Shown: positions 62,655-64,000 of the stretch, piece after piece
Numbering within the stretch: position 1 is the stretch's first letter
Layout of the letters: each line of letters starts with the position of its first letter
From: Providencia heimbachae ATCC 35613
Lineage (GTDB): Bacteria; Pseudomonadota; Gammaproteobacteria; Enterobacterales; Enterobacteriaceae
Assembly: GCF_001655055.1 (NCBI RefSeq)
Contig: NZ_LXEW01000042.1
Coordinates: forward strand, 1-64,000
Length of the DNA stretch: 64,000 nucleotides
Reading direction: 5' to 3'
Translations under genes and position numbers: made by a program
The notes under the pieces: generated by a model
The model's database searches: none
What the model was told of the DNA's origin: nothing
Seen by the model: the letters and a program-made list of their open reading frames with translations, nothing else

Positions 62655-64000
62655 GTGGGTGAGATTAACTTTTTTAAAAAACTGAGTTTTCAACGCAATT
62701 ATAAAAGTTCGATCAGTCAAAAAGTCTCTGCAGATGATGAAGATGCGGTTAATCGCTTATTTGAAAGTGACCGTGGGCGTATTATTAATTCTGCCGCTAT
62801 TCGCCGGTTACAACAAAAAACACAAGTTTTTCCATTAGAGCAAAATTCCGCAGTTCGCAGCCGATTAACACATTCCCTTGAAGTACAACAAGTTGGACGC
62901 TATATCAGTAAAACCGTCTTGGGCGATTTAAAAAAGAAAAAATTGCTTGAAAAATACGGGTTAGAACACAGAACAGATGCCTTTGAAAGCCTAGTCGAAA
63001 TGGCTTGTTTAATGCATGATATTGGCAACCCGCCTTTTGGTCACTTTGGTGAAGCGGCTATTCAACGCTGGTTTAATAAGTTGTTAGCACCGGATTATAT
63101 TTTTACTCCTGAGTTCACAGACCCATGCCAAATTAAAGCATTACAGCTTACCGGTAATGAAAAACAAGATTTATTCCGTCGACAATTAAAACAAGACCTT
63201 TGCGCATTTGAAGGAAATGCTCAAGGCCTACGCATGGCGCATCGTTTGCTAAAATTAAACCTAACCTATGCTCAGATTGGCGCTATTTTAAAATATACTC
63301 GTGGCGCATACGATCTCGCCCCGATCCCCGATGAGTTCGATTATTTAATGAAAAAACCGGGCTATTATTGGTCCGAAGCTGACTTTGTCAGTGAATTAAC
63401 TAAAAAATTGGACATGGAAAAATATTGCCGTTTTCCGCTGTCATATATTATGGAAGCGGCTGATGATATTTCATATTGCATTGCTGATTTGGATGACGCC
63501 GCAGAAAAAGGCATCTTCACCGTAGAGCAATTGATTGAGTATTTGAAAGTAGAGTGGGGGGAAGTTAAGCAAGGTGATTTGTTCGATCAGACCATCATGC
63601 GGGCTTATAATAATATCAGTGACAACCATACTAGACGTATTCAACAAGACCAATTTTTTATGTATTTGCGGGTTAATATTACCGGAAAACTAGCCTATTA
63701 CAGTGCACAACAATTTATACAAAATCTCCCCGAAATTTATCATGGGCGCTTCAATAGTGCACTATTAGAGGATAAAAGCCCGGAGCATCGGTTATTAAAA
63801 GTCTTAAAAACGATCGCATTTAAGTACGTATTTAACCACCCTGAAGTGGAACAATTGGAATTACAAGGTTACCGTATTATTAGCGGGTTGCTTGATGTCT
63901 ATAGCCCATTATTAATGATGAATAGATCTGATTTTGCTTCTTTGGTCGACAATAATTTTCATAAACATTTTTTTATTGAGACTCGGTTATTTCATAAACT
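62655..64000 (+). CDS. dgt: deoxyguanosinetriphosphate triphosphohydrolase, partial (cut by window edge)
   Basis: Hydrolyses dGTP to deoxyguanosine and tripolyphosphate. It starts at a GTG at 62655 with AAGGAG five bases ahead and is open to the right edge (448 codons seen; E. coli Dgt is 505). The HD-domain motif is [15 protein letters not shown], with [27 protein letters not shown] before it and [13 protein letters not shown] after. Frame checked codon by codon to ETRLFHK at the edge. Divergent from mtnN as in E. coli. Confidence 0.95.
   Translation, partial: MGEINFFKKLSFQRNYKSSISQKVSADDEDAVNRLFESDRGRIINSAAIRRLQQKTQVFPLEQNSAVRSRLTHSLEVQQVGRYISKTVLGDLKKKKLLEKYGLEHRTDAFESLVEMACLMHDIGNPPFGHFGEAAIQRWFNKLLAPDYIFTPEFTDPCQIKALQLTGNEKQDLFRRQLKQDLCAFEGNAQGLRMAHRLLKLNLTYAQIGAILKYTRGAYDLAPIPDEFDYLMKKPGYYWSEADFVSELTKKLDMEKYCRFPLSYIMEAADDISYCIADLDDAAEKGIFTVEQLIEYLKVEWGEVKQGDLFDQTIMRAYNNISDNHTRRIQQDQFFMYLRVNITGKLAYYSAQQFIQNLPEIYHGRFNSALLEDKSPEHRLLKVLKTIAFKYVFNHPEVEQLELQGYRIISGLLDVYSPLLMMNRSDFASLVDNNFHKHFFIETRLFHK

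Overview
The window is a chromosomal segment of an AT-rich Enterobacterales bacterium, most likely Providencia or a close Morganellaceae relative. Evidence: many products are near-identical in family signature to E. coli proteins (BtsT, YjiX/YjiA, CueO, Hpt, Can, PanB/C/D, DksA, HrpB, PBP1b, HemL, ErpA, BtuF, MtnN, Dgt); the order yacC-cueO-hpt-(insert)-can-yadG-yadH-(fimbriae)-panD-panC-panB-folK-pcnB-dksA-sfsA-hrpB-mrcB-hemL-erpA-btuF-mtnN-dgt is an edited version of the E. coli 3-4 min region; and there are many ERIC repeats. The genus is an inference from gene content and codon bias, not from a search.

Layout. 0.4-4.0 kb: a compact csc-type sucrose locus (regulator, sucrose hydrolase, fructokinase) without a permease. 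4.2-6.4 kb: rarD-like exporter and purT with a PurR box. 6.5-14.3 kb: an eight-gene chaperone-usher fimbrial operon on the minus strand with three chaperones, reminiscent of 987P/CS18-type clusters. 15.3-19.7 kb: a small secreted WG-repeat protein, then btsT-yjiX-yjiA (pyruvate uptake and its usual partners). 19.8-25.5 kb: cysteine desulfidase cyuA, a MATE exporter, diaminopimelate dehydrogenase and two tandem paralogous membrane proteins of unknown function. 25.6-29.9 kb: a TetR-controlled pair (a shortened Tm-1-like/UPF0261 protein plus a TIM-barrel PEP-hydrolase-family protein) with two tandem candidate operators, a MITE-like element, and an AbrB-family membrane protein.

The second half is the conserved backbone with accessory insertions: yacC/cueO (with a CueR-type 19-bp-spacer promoter) and hpt; then a three-gene cassette (LysR regulator, CaiT-like BCCT transporter, mandelate-racemase-subgroup enzyme) between hpt and can; yadGH; a second fimbrial operon (six genes, plus strand); pantothenate genes with an ERIC cluster between panC and panD; pcnB, which starts at a conserved AUU codon 54 codons upstream of the first AUG; dksA without the usual gluQ neighbour; sfsA/hrpB; mrcB; and the hemL-erpA-btuF-mtnN-dgt stretch, whose gaps are packed with whole and broken ERIC elements. 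dgt runs off the right edge.

The best candidates for new biology are: the three-chaperone fimbrial operon; the TetR/Tm-1-like/TIM-barrel unit, whose Tm-1-like protein lacks about 110-120 residues including the glycine-rich GGSGGT segment; the LysR/BCCT/enolase-superfamily cassette; the twin membrane proteins next to ddh; and a near-identical LacI-type operator palindrome in front of both the sucrose genes and the second fimbrial operon. No tRNA, rRNA, CRISPR array, prophage or complete insertion sequence was seen.
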